Shown in pieces: positions 30,149 through 38,391 of a stretch of DNA of 64,000 nucleotides; the first letter of the stretch is position 1, and the number at the start of each line of letters is the position of its first letter. The position numbers and the translations under genes were made by a program. Origin of the DNA: Ruminococcus sp. (GTDB lineage Bacteria > Bacillota > Clostridia > Oscillospirales > Ruminococcaceae); NCBI GenBank assembly GCA_017543335.1, contig JAFYGE010000042.1, positions 51,960 to 115,959 on the forward strand. Direction: 5' to 3'. Under the pieces are notes generated by a model, which was not told the DNA's origin, did not search any database, and was given only the letters and a program-made list of their open reading frames with translations.

Positions 30149-32899
30149 ATGAGTAAATTTAGGCAGCTCAGAAATAAAAGTCTGTCTGCAATGGCAGCTT
30201 TGACTCTTACTGCAAGCATCATTGTTCCGGCAGGTGCTCAGCTTATCCCTCTGAAAGCTGATGCCGGTCAGCAGCTTGGTCAGACTAACTTCGATGAAGG
30301 TGTCGGACTTCCGTGGCATATCGTTGAATCAGCTCCGGCTGAAATGGAGTTCGAGCTAACTGACGGAAAATATAAAGTGAAAATAGTTAAACCAGGTGGA
30401 GCTTCTGCCGGCGGTGAGGACAGATGGGACTGTCAGTTCCGCCATAGAGGTCTGAAAATCGTTTCCGGACATAAATATGAGGTGTCCTATGAGATAACTC
30501 CTACCCAGAGCGGTAAGTACTACACAAAGATCGGTGACGCTGAAAATAATGAAGTCTGGCATAATGAAATGGACGACAACGGTCCTGACCTCGGCTCGAC
30601 ATGGGAACCTATACCGATAAATGCTAACGAGACAAAAAAGGTAACTCACACATTCACCGCTTCACAATCTATTGATGTTGCTGAGTGGGCTTTCCACCTC
30701 GGCGGTGACGGTCAGTATACTCCCGGCGGATGCTTCCCGGCAGGTACTGAGATAACTTTCGACAATATGTCGCTGAAAGACCTCACAAGTGATGAAAATA
30801 ACTACAAAGCTGCTCCGAAGTGGAAACGCTCTCCTATCATGATAAATCAGGTCGGATATTTTGAAAACAGAGCTAAAAGAGCTACTCTCGTGAGCGACAG
30901 CAGCTCCGGTATCGACTTCGATATAATCAACGAGGACGGCGACAAGGTCTATTCCGGTACTTCCAAACCTTTCGGCGAGGATAAGGACTCCGAGGACGAA
31001 GTTCATATCATCGACTTCACCGATTTTAACGACAAGGGCACTTTCTATATTGAGACCGAAGACGGCGACAGAAGCTACGAATTCACTATCGGCGACAACG
31101 AGCTTTACTCCGGTATTCTCTATAATTCGCTAAATTATTTCTATCAGAACCGCAGCGGAATAGAAATAGAAAGCAAATATATATCTTCCGGCGACACTTC
31201 AAAACTCGCAAGAGCTGCCGGACACCCTAACGATTCCGCTGAAATAATGTCAGACTGGGAAAAAACTGACAGCACCGGAAAGTCCATTGATGTTACCGGT
31301 GGTTGGTACGATGCAGGAGATCACGGAAAATACGTCGTAAACGGCGGATTCTCGCTCTGGATGCTGCAAAATCAGTACGAAACTGCACTAAAATACGGCT
31401 TTGATGATGTTTATGCCGACGGAACAATGCTCATACCTGAAAATAACAATAAAGCTCCTGACCTCCTTGACGAAGCTCGCTGGGAAATGGAATGGATGCT
31501 CAAAATGATAGTCGAAGACGGCGAATACAAGGGAATGGCTTACCACAAAGCTCATGACGAAAAATGGACCGGTCTTGCTATTGCTCCGGCTGATGACCAG
31601 ATGCGTAGAATAGTCAAGCCGCCGTCAACAGCTGCTACTCTCAATCTTGCTGCCTGTGCAGCTCAGGCTTCCAGACTCTGGCATAAGTACGACGAGGACT
31701 TCGCAGACAAGTGTCTCGATGCTGCAATAGAAGCCTATGAAGCTGCTAAAAAAAATCCGGACGTTTACGCTCCGCTCGACAGCTCAACAGGCGGCGGTGC
31801 TTACGGCGATGACAATGTAGATGATGAATTCTACTGGGCAGCCTGCGAGCTATTCCTCACTACCGGCGACGACAGCTATTATGAGGATATGAAAGATTCC
31901 GATTTCTTCCTTGAACTCCCGACTTCACTCGGCGGCGGCGAGAGCGTCGATACCGTAGGAAGCTTCGACTGGGGAAATACAGCGGCTCTTGGTACTATGA
32001 GCCTTTCTCTCGACGAAAAACAGGTCCCAGACTCTGACTATAAGAAATTAAAGGAGAATATCATCTCTGCCGGAGATCATTACATAGAAATTGAAGACGA
32101 GCAGGGCTACGGTGTGCCATACGGTCAGAGCCAGCTCAGCTACAATGACAGCGATAAGGGCTATATATGGGGCTCAAATTCACTCGTAGCCGACAATGCT
32201 GTTGTACTCGCTTATGCTTATCTTCTCTCAGACGATGATGCTTACCTCGACGGTGCTATTGGCGGCATGGACTACCTCCTCGGAAGAAATGCAAATGAGT
32301 ACTCCTATGTTACAGGATACGGTTATCATGCTGTAGAGAATCCTCACCACCGCTACTGGTCACATCAGGTAGATGAAACATTCCCTGAAGCTCCTGCGGG
32401 AGTAATGTCCGGCGGACCGAATTCCGGTATGCAGGACCCTTGGGTAAAGGGCTCAGGTTGGAAAAAAGGCGAGATAGCTCCGCAGAAGTGCTATATGGAC
32501 CACATTGAAGCTTGGTCTGTAAACGAGTGTACTATCAACTGGAATGCTTCACTCGCATGGCTCTCAGCATTTACTGCTCAGGAAAACGGCGGTATACAGA
32601 TAGGTGTAACAAGTACTACTGATAAGAGTGCTTTTGCAGACCTACAGCCTGCCGAAGAAACTGAGGAGATAACTGAGGAAAAAGAGGACGAGACTAAAGA
32701 GTCTATCCGCAAAAGCACTAAAACAAAGTCCGATGACGACGATGAAGTAAAAACTACCAAGAAAAACAAGGACAACGATGATGACGATGATGAGGACAGC
32801 AACCTCGGTATGATAGCTATTATAGCCGGAGCTGCGGTCGTTGGTCTTATTTCTATCGAATTGTTCGTCTATAAGATAATCAAGCTTAAAAAGAAGTAA
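30149..32899 (+). CDS. Membrane-anchored GH9 cellulase with N-terminal CBM-like domain
   Basis: A 916-residue secreted endoglucanase-type enzyme. Signal peptide (about 1-35, ending near PAGAQ); a CBM4-type domain (about 45-220); an Ig-like N-domain (about 230-325, SPIMINQVGYF); and the GH9 catalytic domain (about 330-815). Catalytic-region motifs: GGWYDAGDHGKYVVNGG (near 384), ENPHHRYWSH (near 732) and NECTINWNASLAW with the acid Glu (near 790). Then an acidic, repetitive linker and one membrane helix (about 885-908) followed by KLKKK. No dockerin and no CBM37, so the enzyme is probably held on the cell surface. AGGAGG precedes ATG 30149. It is bracketed by inverted R2 repeats. Confidence 0.93.
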   Translation: MSKFRQLRNKSLSAMAALTLTASIIVPAGAQLIPLKADAGQQLGQTNFDEGVGLPWHIVESAPAEMEFELTDGKYKVKIVKPGGASAGGEDRWDCQFRHRGLKIVSGHKYEVSYEITPTQSGKYYTKIGDAENNEVWHNEMDDNGPDLGSTWEPIPINANETKKVTHTFTASQSIDVAEWAFHLGGDGQYTPGGCFPAGTEITFDNMSLKDLTSDENNYKAAPKWKRSPIMINQVGYFENRAKRATLVSDSSSGIDFDIINEDGDKVYSGTSKPFGEDKDSEDEVHIIDFTDFNDKGTFYIETEDGDRSYEFTIGDNELYSGILYNSLNYFYQNRSGIEIESKYISSGDTSKLARAAGHPNDSAEIMSDWEKTDSTGKSIDVTGGWYDAGDHGKYVVNGGFSLWMLQNQYETALKYGFDDVYADGTMLIPENNNKAPDLLDEARWEMEWMLKMIVEDGEYKGMAYHKAHDEKWTGLAIAPADDQMRRIVKPPSTAATLNLAACAAQASRLWHKYDEDFADKCLDAAIEAYEAAKKNPDVYAPLDSSTGGGAYGDDNVDDEFYWAACELFLTTGDDSYYEDMKDSDFFLELPTSLGGGESVDTVGSFDWGNTAALGTMSLSLDEKQVPDSDYKKLKENIISAGDHYIEIEDEQGYGVPYGQSQLSYNDSDKGYIWGSNSLVADNAVVLAYAYLLSDDDAYLDGAIGGMDYLLGRNANEYSYVTGYGYHAVENPHHRYWSHQVDETFPEAPAGVMSGGPNSGMQDPWVKGSGWKKGEIAPQKCYMDHIEAWSVNECTINWNASLAWLSAFTAQENGGIQIGVTSTTDKSAFADLQPAEETEEITEEKEDETKESIRKSTKTKSDDDDEVKTTKKNKDNDDDDDEDSNLGMIAIIAGAAVVGLISIELFVYKIIKLKKK

Positions 32900-32902
32900 T
32901 AT

Positions 32903-33064
32903 TATTGCTCCCCCAACTAAACCTTGCCAACCAATGCTTGTCATAAAGAAAATTTCTCAGTGTCAGAAAAACTTGAAATGCGTAAGCATTTCTGCGTTTT
33001 CCTTCCTTGATAAATTTCCTTTCTGCCTTCGCCTTTTTGACAAAGTTTAATTGGGGGAGCAATA
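32903..33064 (+). repeat. R1 repeat, copy 2 (MITE-like)
   Basis: A 162-base element with inverted ends (TATTGCTCCCCC and GGGGGAGCAATA), starting four bases after the GH9 stop codon. It is the inverted partner of R1 copy 1 at 23488-23628 and carries about 20 extra bases near its right end. Non-coding. Confidence 0.75.
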
Positions 33065-33071
33065 TAAAATC

Positions 33072-33106
33072 GACCTTCTGTGATTTTTTCTCACAGAAGG
33101 TCTTTT
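33072..33106 (+). terminator. Terminator hairpin, duplicated copy a
   Basis: GACCTTCTGTGA pairs with TCACAGAAGGTC over seven bases and is followed by TTTT, a likely terminator for the GH9 transcript. An identical 35-base sequence recurs at 33298-33332. Confidence 0.8.
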
Positions 33107-33108
33107 AG

Positions 33109-33290
33109 CTTGTCGAAAAAATATTAATTCTTTAGGGGACGCTCTCTCGTGCAGAGCGTTTTGCGGCTATATGTGGGGCTTTGCCCCACACCCCACAATG
33201 GCTTTCAGCCCTTGACCTGACCAAATGGTTGAAAAACCCTTTGGAATCCCATTATTATAGCTATCTTTTTATTATATAGTTTTTCAACAG
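33109..33290 (-). repeat. R2 repeat, copy 2 (inverted)
   Basis: About 182 bases, reverse complement of R2 copy 1 with short inverted ends (CTTGTCGAAAAA at the left, TTTTTCAACAG at the right). Relative to copy 1 it lacks about 56 bases that in copy 1 lie between two direct ACGCTCTGC words. It sits between two identical 35-base terminator hairpins. Confidence 0.8.
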
Positions 33291-33297
33291 ACTGAAA

Positions 33298-33332
33298 GAC
33301 CTTCTGTGATTTTTTCTCACAGAAGGTCTTTT
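33298..33332 (-). terminator. Terminator hairpin, duplicated copy b
   Basis: Same 35 bases as copy a; here it lies against the stop codon of the minus-strand kinase gene and can act as its 3' end hairpin, although the following T-run on that strand is weak. Confidence 0.6.
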
Positions 33333-34321
33333 CACTTTTTCTCAAAAGCCGAATAAATGATATTTATAATATCCTCTCCGTACTGAATGAACATCCCAAG
33401 CTGTCCGAGGAGCTCGTTTGCACGTCCGAGGCACTGTGCCGGAGTTTTCCCCTTGAAATAGCCGTCTTCACTGATATAGTCAATAAGGTAGCGTATCGCA
33501 AGCTCTCCGGTAACATAGAGTATACCGTAGTACAGCGAATCAGTTTCATCAGAACTGAGTACGCCTCTCAGACCAGCAGCAAAACCTCTTGTAGCGTCAC
33601 GGATAACATTCATATCCGCAGCTTTCCCCTTGCAGACCGAGCGAATAAGGTCGCCATAATCAATTGCAGCATATCCGGGCATTGCAGTATCAAGGTCGAT
33701 GATAGTCACACTCTCGCCTATTATTACGTTATCTGTTTTAGCGTCATTATGTACATTTCTGCGTTTGAAATCGGCAGTAAAAACCTGTTCAAGAGTGTCT
33801 TTGAGATTGCCAAGTTTTGTAATAACAGTGCTGTCGATTTTTTTCAGTCCGGAATTTGCGGCGAGATTAGTCAGAGTTGAAAAATATCTGCCGAGGTCGT
33901 GAAAATTGGTTATAGTAGGATTCAGTTTCACGCCCTTTGCGTTCACAGCACGTATAAAAGTGCCATAAGCAAGTCCCGTACTGTAGGCTGAGTTTGTCAG
34001 CGGAGAAACTTTCTCCGGTATGTATCTGTACATCCTCCACGTCTGACCGTCCGCAGCAGCAAACAGCTTTTCACCGCAATGAATGTACTCCGGAATCGCT
34101 ACACGCTCATCTTCAAGCATCTCAAAAGCAGATACTATCTTACCGACGTTATTCATCACACGCTCCGGAGAACTAAAAACATCATTGTTAATGGATTGCA
34201 TGATATAGTATTTATCACTGCAATGGCAGAGATAGGTACGATTTATGTGACCGTTATTGATCTCCTCTACAGATTGCACATCATCAATGCCGAAAAGTTT
34301 CGGGATATCATAAAGCTCCAT
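33332..34321 (-). CDS. Phosphotransferase (APH/NahK-like sugar kinase)
   Basis: A 329-residue cytosolic kinase of the aminoglycoside-phosphotransferase/choline-kinase fold. The catalytic loop is VHNDAKTDNV (near residue 192), followed by the metal-binding TIIDLDTAMPG (near 207). The N-lobe opening EEINNGHINRTYLC and the paired NDAKTDN/DLDT resemble N-acetylhexosamine 1-kinases of gut bacteria more than resistance enzymes, so a sugar kinase is the likelier role; the substrate is not certain. GAGG precedes the ATG. It lies five bases downstream of an acetyltransferase gene, one transcript. Confidence 0.82.
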   Translation of the reverse strand: MELYDIPKLFGIDDVQSVEEINNGHINRTYLCHCSDKYYIMQSINNDVFSSPERVMNNVGKIVSAFEMLEDERVAIPEYIHCGEKLFAAADGQTWRMYRYIPEKVSPLTNSAYSTGLAYGTFIRAVNAKGVKLNPTITNFHDLGRYFSTLTNLAANSGLKKIDSTVITKLGNLKDTLEQVFTADFKRRNVHNDAKTDNVIIGESVTIIDLDTAMPGYAAIDYGDLIRSVCKGKAADMNVIRDATRGFAAGLRGVLSSDETDSLYYGILYVTGELAIRYLIDYISEDGYFKGKTPAQCLGRANELLGQLGMFIQYGEDIINIIYSAFEKK

Positions 34322-34325
34322 ACAT

Positions 34326-34787
34326 TCACCTCAATTTCTTTGACATAGAGTCAAAGCATAAAAAATCGCCGTTATGTGTTTCGATTTTGTTGTATTCAGT
34401 GAATATATAGCCTTTTTTGAGATATATCCCCTTAGCCGGAAATGACGAATCCAGCACAGCTTCCTCATAATTTTCTGCAATGAGAGCTTCAGCAAAGCTC
34501 AGGAGTTTACTTCCGTATCCTCTGCCCTGATATTCCGGCAGCACAAATAAGCGTCCGATATCATTATGACGCACTGTCACAGTACCTGCCGCAGTTTCAG
34601 CATCATCAAAAAGCAGATAGACTATACCCTCTGAAATGTCATTTCTGATATTAGAATCGCAGTGATGTTCAAGAAAGAAATCTACAGCTCCTTTGGGATA
34701 GTAAGCCGGATAGACCGCTTTGATTGTATCGTGAGTGATTTTTTTAATTGTAGAAAAATCACTTAAAGTCGCAGGGATGATCTTCAT
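34326..34787 (-). CDS. GNAT-family N-acetyltransferase
   Basis: A 153-residue acetyl-CoA-dependent acetyltransferase. The acetyl-CoA pocket motif reads RLFVLPEYQGRGYGSKLL (about residues 77-94), the typical QGxGxG/A of GNAT motif A, and the C-terminal GIYLKKGYI is also characteristic. ATG 34787 is preferred to the GTG three codons earlier because AAAGGTG is seven bases upstream of it. It is co-transcribed with the downstream sugar-kinase-like gene. Substrate unknown. Confidence 0.88.
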   Translation of the reverse strand: MKIIPATLSDFSTIKKITHDTIKAVYPAYYPKGAVDFFLEHHCDSNIRNDISEGIVYLLFDDAETAAGTVTVRHNDIGRLFVLPEYQGRGYGSKLLSFAEALIAENYEEAVLDSSFPAKGIYLKKGYIFTEYNKIETHNGDFLCFDSMSKKLR

Positions 34788-34810
34788 ATTATTCACCTTT
34801 TATAAGAGAT

Positions 34811-34831
34811 AGGGCGGAGAATCTCCGCCCT
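34811..34831. terminator. Hairpin between acetyltransferase and membrane-protein genes
   Basis: AGGGCGGAGA pairs perfectly with TCTCCGCCCT around a single A. It follows the stop codon of the 92-residue membrane protein gene; T-tract weak. Confidence 0.55.
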
Positions 34832-34840
34832 TTAATGATT

Positions 34841-35119
34841 TTATGCAAATATCTTCTTGACAGTTATTACTATAAGCAATATTGCAACTACCATAAATGC
34901 AAGTGAATAAAGCTTATGCTTTTTCCAGTCACGTATGCTCTGTCCGGCAAGCATAACCGCCATCGCAGGATTGATTATGTACATTGCATCGACTTTATCC
35001 GAGAATATACCTGCTAAGTCGAGAAGTGCCAGAAGTGTCACAACAGCGGCAGCAATGAGCTCTGCGAGAAATGCGGTTTTTTCGATCGGTCTGATCTCTT
35101 GTGATTTGTCTTTTGCCAT
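34841..35119 (-). CDS. Small three-helix membrane protein, unknown
   Basis: A 92-residue integral membrane protein with a polar N-terminus (MAKDKSQEIRPIEK) and about three hydrophobic segments (about 16-38, 44-58, 70-88). I recognise no family. It lies downstream of the UPF0210 gene, 60 bases away on the same strand, and ends in a perfect GC-rich hairpin. Its linkage to the neighbours may be only positional. Confidence 0.65.
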   Translation of the reverse strand: MAKDKSQEIRPIEKTAFLAELIAAAVVTLLALLDLAGIFSDKVDAMYIINPAMAVMLAGQSIRDWKKHKLYSLAFMVVAILLIVITVKKIFA

Positions 35120-35179
35120 AAAAAATCCCTCCGTTTTAGAAGATAATATATTTATGCAGATATTCCCTGCATATTGAGC

Positions 35180-36538
35180 TTAGTTTTTAAGACTCTGCAT
35201 AGGAGCCGGGATACGTCCTCCACGGTTTATGAACTTAGCCGGTGACTTCTCTCTTACAGGCATTACAGGACCGCTTCCGAGAAGTCCGCCGAATTCAAGA
35301 GTTTCTCCCTCTTTTTTGCCGATTGCAGGTATAAGACGTACAGCTGTGGTCTTTGAGTTGACCATGCCTATAGCTGCTTCATCAGCGATAATAGCTGAAA
35401 TAGTCTCAGGAGTTATATCTCCCGGAACAACTATCATATCAAGACCAACTGAGCATACAGCGGTCATAGCTTCGAGTTTTTCAAGGCTGAGCACACCTGC
35501 AACAGCAGCATCTATCATACCTGCGTCCTCAGAAACAGGGATGAAAGCACCTGAAAGTCCGCCGACTGTTGAAGAAGCCATAACTCCGCCCTTCTTTACA
35601 GCGTCATTGAGCATTGCAAGACAAGCTGTAGTACCGTGAGTACCGCACATTTCAAGTCCCATTTCCTCAAGGATATGAGCAACACTGTCTCCGATAGCCG
35701 GAGTTGGAGCGAGTGAGAGGTCAACTATACCGAAAGGTACTCCAAGAAGCTCAGAAGCTCTTGCTCCGACAAGCTGACCCATACGTGTTATCTTGAATGC
35801 AGTCTTCTTGATAACGTCAGCGATCTCGTTTATAGAAGCGTCAGGGTATTTTGTAAGTGCAGCACGGACAACTCCCGGACCGGATACACCAACGTGTATT
35901 TCACAATCAGGCTCGCCCACACCGTGGAAAGCTCCTGCCATGAACGGGTTATCCTCAACAGCATTGCAGAAAACGACGAGCTTAGCAGGTCCGATACAGT
36001 CTCTGTCTGCTGTTCTTTCTGCGGACTCCTTGACTATCTGACCCATTATCTTTACGGCATCCATATTTATACCGGACTTTGTAGAACCGATATTTACAGA
36101 TGAGCATATATTCTGAGTAATATCCAGAGCCTCCGGAATGGACTTGATAAGTGCCATATCTCCGGCAGAGAATCCCTTGTGTACAAGAGCTGAATATCCG
36201 CCTATGAAGTTTACTCCGCAAGTATCAGCCGCTTTCTGGAGTGCTTTTGCAAATTTTACAACATCGCCGTTCGGGCAGGCAGCTGCAAGCATAGCGATAG
36301 GTGTAACGGAAATTCTTTTGTTTACTATCGGTATACCATATTCTTTCTCGATCTGCTGACCTACAGCAACAAGATTTCCAGCCTTGGAAACGATCTTGTT
36401 ATATACCTTCTCACAAGCCTTGTCTATATCGGTATCGATACAATCGAGAAGTGAGATACCCATTGTGATAGTTCTTATATCAAGACATTCATCCTGAATC
36501 ATCCTGATAGTTTCGAGTATATTATAAACGTTAAGCAT
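35180..36538 (-). CDS. UPF0210 (PFL/DUF711) family protein
   Basis: A 452-residue cytosolic protein of the UPF0210 family, a glycyl-radical-fold-related group annotated as 'PFL family' with no proven reaction. Typical stretches are [22 protein letters not shown], and [23 protein letters not shown] precedes the ATG. It follows a small ACT-domain (UPF0237) gene by 33 bases; this pair is conserved in many Firmicutes and suggests that the ACT protein senses an amino acid for it. The pair has no known pathway. Confidence 0.9.
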   Translation of the reverse strand: MLNVYNILETIRMIQDECLDIRTITMGISLLDCIDTDIDKACEKVYNKIVSKAGNLVAVGQQIEKEYGIPIVNKRISVTPIAMLAAACPNGDVVKFAKALQKAADTCGVNFIGGYSALVHKGFSAGDMALIKSIPEALDITQNICSSVNIGSTKSGINMDAVKIMGQIVKESAERTADRDCIGPAKLVVFCNAVEDNPFMAGAFHGVGEPDCEIHVGVSGPGVVRAALTKYPDASINEIADVIKKTAFKITRMGQLVGARASELLGVPFGIVDLSLAPTPAIGDSVAHILEEMGLEMCGTHGTTACLAMLNDAVKKGGVMASSTVGGLSGAFIPVSEDAGMIDAAVAGVLSLEKLEAMTAVCSVGLDMIVVPGDITPETISAIIADEAAIGMVNSKTTAVRLIPAIGKKEGETLEFGGLLGSGPVMPVREKSPAKFINRGGRIPAPMQSLKN

Positions 36539-36571
36539 CAGTGACTTCCTTTCGGTAATATCTTAAATGAC

Positions 36572-36841
36572 TCATATGCTGTGCATAGAGTTGAAAATAT
36601 CCTCGTGCATTGTGTGGATAGAGAGTCCGAGTTCAGTTCCGAGAGCGGACATTCTATCTACCAATTCTGAGAAATCACCCTTTATAGCAGAAACATCCAC
36701 CAGCATTATCATAGCGAACATATCCTGTAAAACGCTCTGAGTTACCTCTATTACATTAACATTGTATTCAGCACAGATACCGCTTACTTTATGAAGTATG
36801 CCAACGGTGTCCTTACCTATAACAGTAATAACTGCTCTCAT
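36572..36841 (-). CDS. ACT-domain protein, UPF0237 type
   Basis: An 89-residue protein consisting of a single ACT domain (MRAVITVIGKDTVGILHKVSG opening with the typical beta strand and turn, then IMLVDVSAI). ACT domains bind amino acids and usually dimerise. It is the first gene of a pair with the UPF0210 gene, the usual arrangement in Firmicutes. An extended -10 element lies upstream. Confidence 0.92.
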   Translation of the reverse strand: MRAVITVIGKDTVGILHKVSGICAEYNVNVIEVTQSVLQDMFAMIMLVDVSAIKGDFSELVDRMSALGTELGLSIHTMHEDIFNSMHSI

Positions 36842-36894
36842 ATTGATTACCTCCGTTTAATTGTTCAGCGGAAAGCATCCGCATTATTGATACA

Positions 36895-36903
36895 ATTATA
36901 ACA
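36895..36903 (-). promoter_or_regulatory. Possible extended -10 of the ACT-UPF0210 pair
   Basis: On the minus strand TGT precedes TATAAT about 55 bases upstream of the ACT gene ATG; no good -35 is visible in the AT-rich stretch. Confidence 0.4.
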
Positions 36904-36971
36904 CATTATTATAAAAAAATAAAGTCCTATATTTAATTTTATTTTTTTACAGAATATTTTTGTGAAAACAG

Positions 36972-37000
36972 TGGAAAAACCATTGTCAATGTGGTATAAT
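36972..37000 (+). promoter_or_regulatory. Promoter of the PHP-lrp-aminotransferase-ispE operon
   Basis: Extended -10 (TGG before TATAAT) at 36995-37000, with a weak -35 (TGGAAA) 17 bases upstream. It lies about 37 bases before the PHP-protein ATG. Confidence 0.6.
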
Positions 37001-37036
37001 AATATAATACGTTTTATTTATGAAAGGTCGTGGAAT

Positions 37037-37885
37037 ATGAATCTTATAGACTGCCATACTCATACTCAGTTTTCTGTCGACTCAGAAGCCGATATCATCG
37101 GGATGATCGAACGTGCCCGTGAGCTCGGACTGGCGGCATATGCCATAACCGATCATTGCGAATGCAACCGCTGGTACTCCAAAGAGCATTACTCTAATAC
37201 GGATATTTACCCTTATTTCGACTTCGGAGCTGATTTCGAGAACTCCGTATCTGCTGTCACAGAGCTTAAAGAGAAATACGAGGGCAAACTCAACCTTATC
37301 TGCGGTACTGAACTTGGTCAGGCTACTCAGGAACTTGAGGTCGCCGAACGTGTCGCCGGTGATAAAAGGCTCGACTTCATACTCGGTTCAGTACATCAGC
37401 TGCCGGATATGGACGATTTCTGCTTCCTCGACTACAATTCCTACACAGAAGAAGGTATCTATGATCTCTGCCGCAGATATTTCGATGAGATATATAAGCT
37501 CTGTAAATTGGGTAAATTCGACATTCTCTCACATCTCACCTATTTTCTGAGATACATAAAAGGCGGTTTCGGCATTGATGTCGACATAAGCAGATATGAC
37601 GAGATCATCGCAGAGTCCTTCCGTCTGCTCATACTCGGCGGTAAGGGCATTGAAATAAATACATCAGGTCTTAGACAGAATTACGGAGATACATTCCCGT
37701 CAATGAAGTACATTAAGCTCTATAAGGAGCTTGGCGGAGAATTACTGTCAATAGGCTCAGATGCCCATACCATAGAAGACCTCGGCAAAGGCATCGCAGA
37801 GGGAGCTGAAATGGCAAAGGCTGCCGGTTTCAAAAGTCTGTGCTACTTTAAAAAAAGGAAACCATACTTTATCGATATAGACTGA
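37037..37885 (+). CDS. PHP-family histidinol-phosphatase-like protein
   Basis: A 282-residue metal-dependent phosphoesterase of the PHP (HisJ/HisK) type. Metal-binding motifs are HTHTQFS near the N-terminus, ITDHCE, GTELG, GSVHQ, LSHLT and GSDAH near the C-terminus, as expected for a trinuclear site. It would hydrolyse histidinol phosphate or another phosphoester; no other his gene is nearby, so the substrate is open. ATG 37037 follows AAAGG; a longer in-frame reading runs through the promoter and is rejected. It starts a four-gene operon. Confidence 0.85.
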   Translation: MNLIDCHTHTQFSVDSEADIIGMIERARELGLAAYAITDHCECNRWYSKEHYSNTDIYPYFDFGADFENSVSAVTELKEKYEGKLNLICGTELGQATQELEVAERVAGDKRLDFILGSVHQLPDMDDFCFLDYNSYTEEGIYDLCRRYFDEIYKLCKLGKFDILSHLTYFLRYIKGGFGIDVDISRYDEIIAESFRLLILGGKGIEINTSGLRQNYGDTFPSMKYIKLYKELGGELLSIGSDAHTIEDLGKGIAEGAEMAKAAGFKSLCYFKKRKPYFIDID

Positions 37886-37909
37886 TAATCACTGAAAGGA
37901 TTTGATATT

Positions 37910-38389
37910 ATGAAAAACAAGATCATAAGCATATTACAGCAGAATGCCCGCATCTCCAATGTTGCACTCGGAGAGATGCTCGGCATAAGTGCGGATGAAG
38001 CAGCGGCTGAAATAAAGAAACTCGAAGACGACGGTATCATCCGTGGATACAGCGTTATCCTCGACGAGGATAAGTACGATAAATCCACTGTTTACGCTAC
38101 TATAGAACTGAAGGTCACTCCGCAGAGAGACTGCGGATTCGATGATATTGCTAAAACTATAATGATGTATGACGAGGTTGAAAGCGTCAGCCTTATGTCG
38201 TCAGGTGCATACGACCTCGCTGTCGAGGTAAAGGGCAATAACCTTAAAGACGTTGCATTCTTCGTTTCCGAGAGACTCGCTACTATTGACGGAATACTCT
38301 CAACTTCAACTCATTTCATTCTCAAAAAGTACAAGGAAAAAGGCATTTTCATCGACGGTGAAGAGCCTGACGAAAGGGGACTCTGTTAA
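37910..38389 (+). CDS. Lrp/AsnC-family transcriptional regulator
   Basis: A 159-residue DNA-binding protein: an N-terminal helix-turn-helix (about residues 8-45, ISNVALGEMLGISADEA) and a C-terminal RAM/ACT-like domain (about 65-145) with GAYDLAVEV, which in the family binds amino acids and builds octamers. It lies two bases upstream of an aminotransferase gene and probably regulates it according to amino-acid level; that is inference from context. Confidence 0.92.
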   Translation: MKNKIISILQQNARISNVALGEMLGISADEAAAEIKKLEDDGIIRGYSVILDEDKYDKSTVYATIELKVTPQRDCGFDDIAKTIMMYDEVESVSLMSSGAYDLAVEVKGNNLKDVAFFVSERLATIDGILSTSTHFILKKYKEKGIFIDGEEPDERGLC

Positions 38390-38391
38390 AC

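Noticed and set aside
33332-34321. Aminoglycoside resistance enzyme
   Set aside because: The fold is APH-like but the motifs fit NahK-like sugar kinases better, and no resistance gene context is present.
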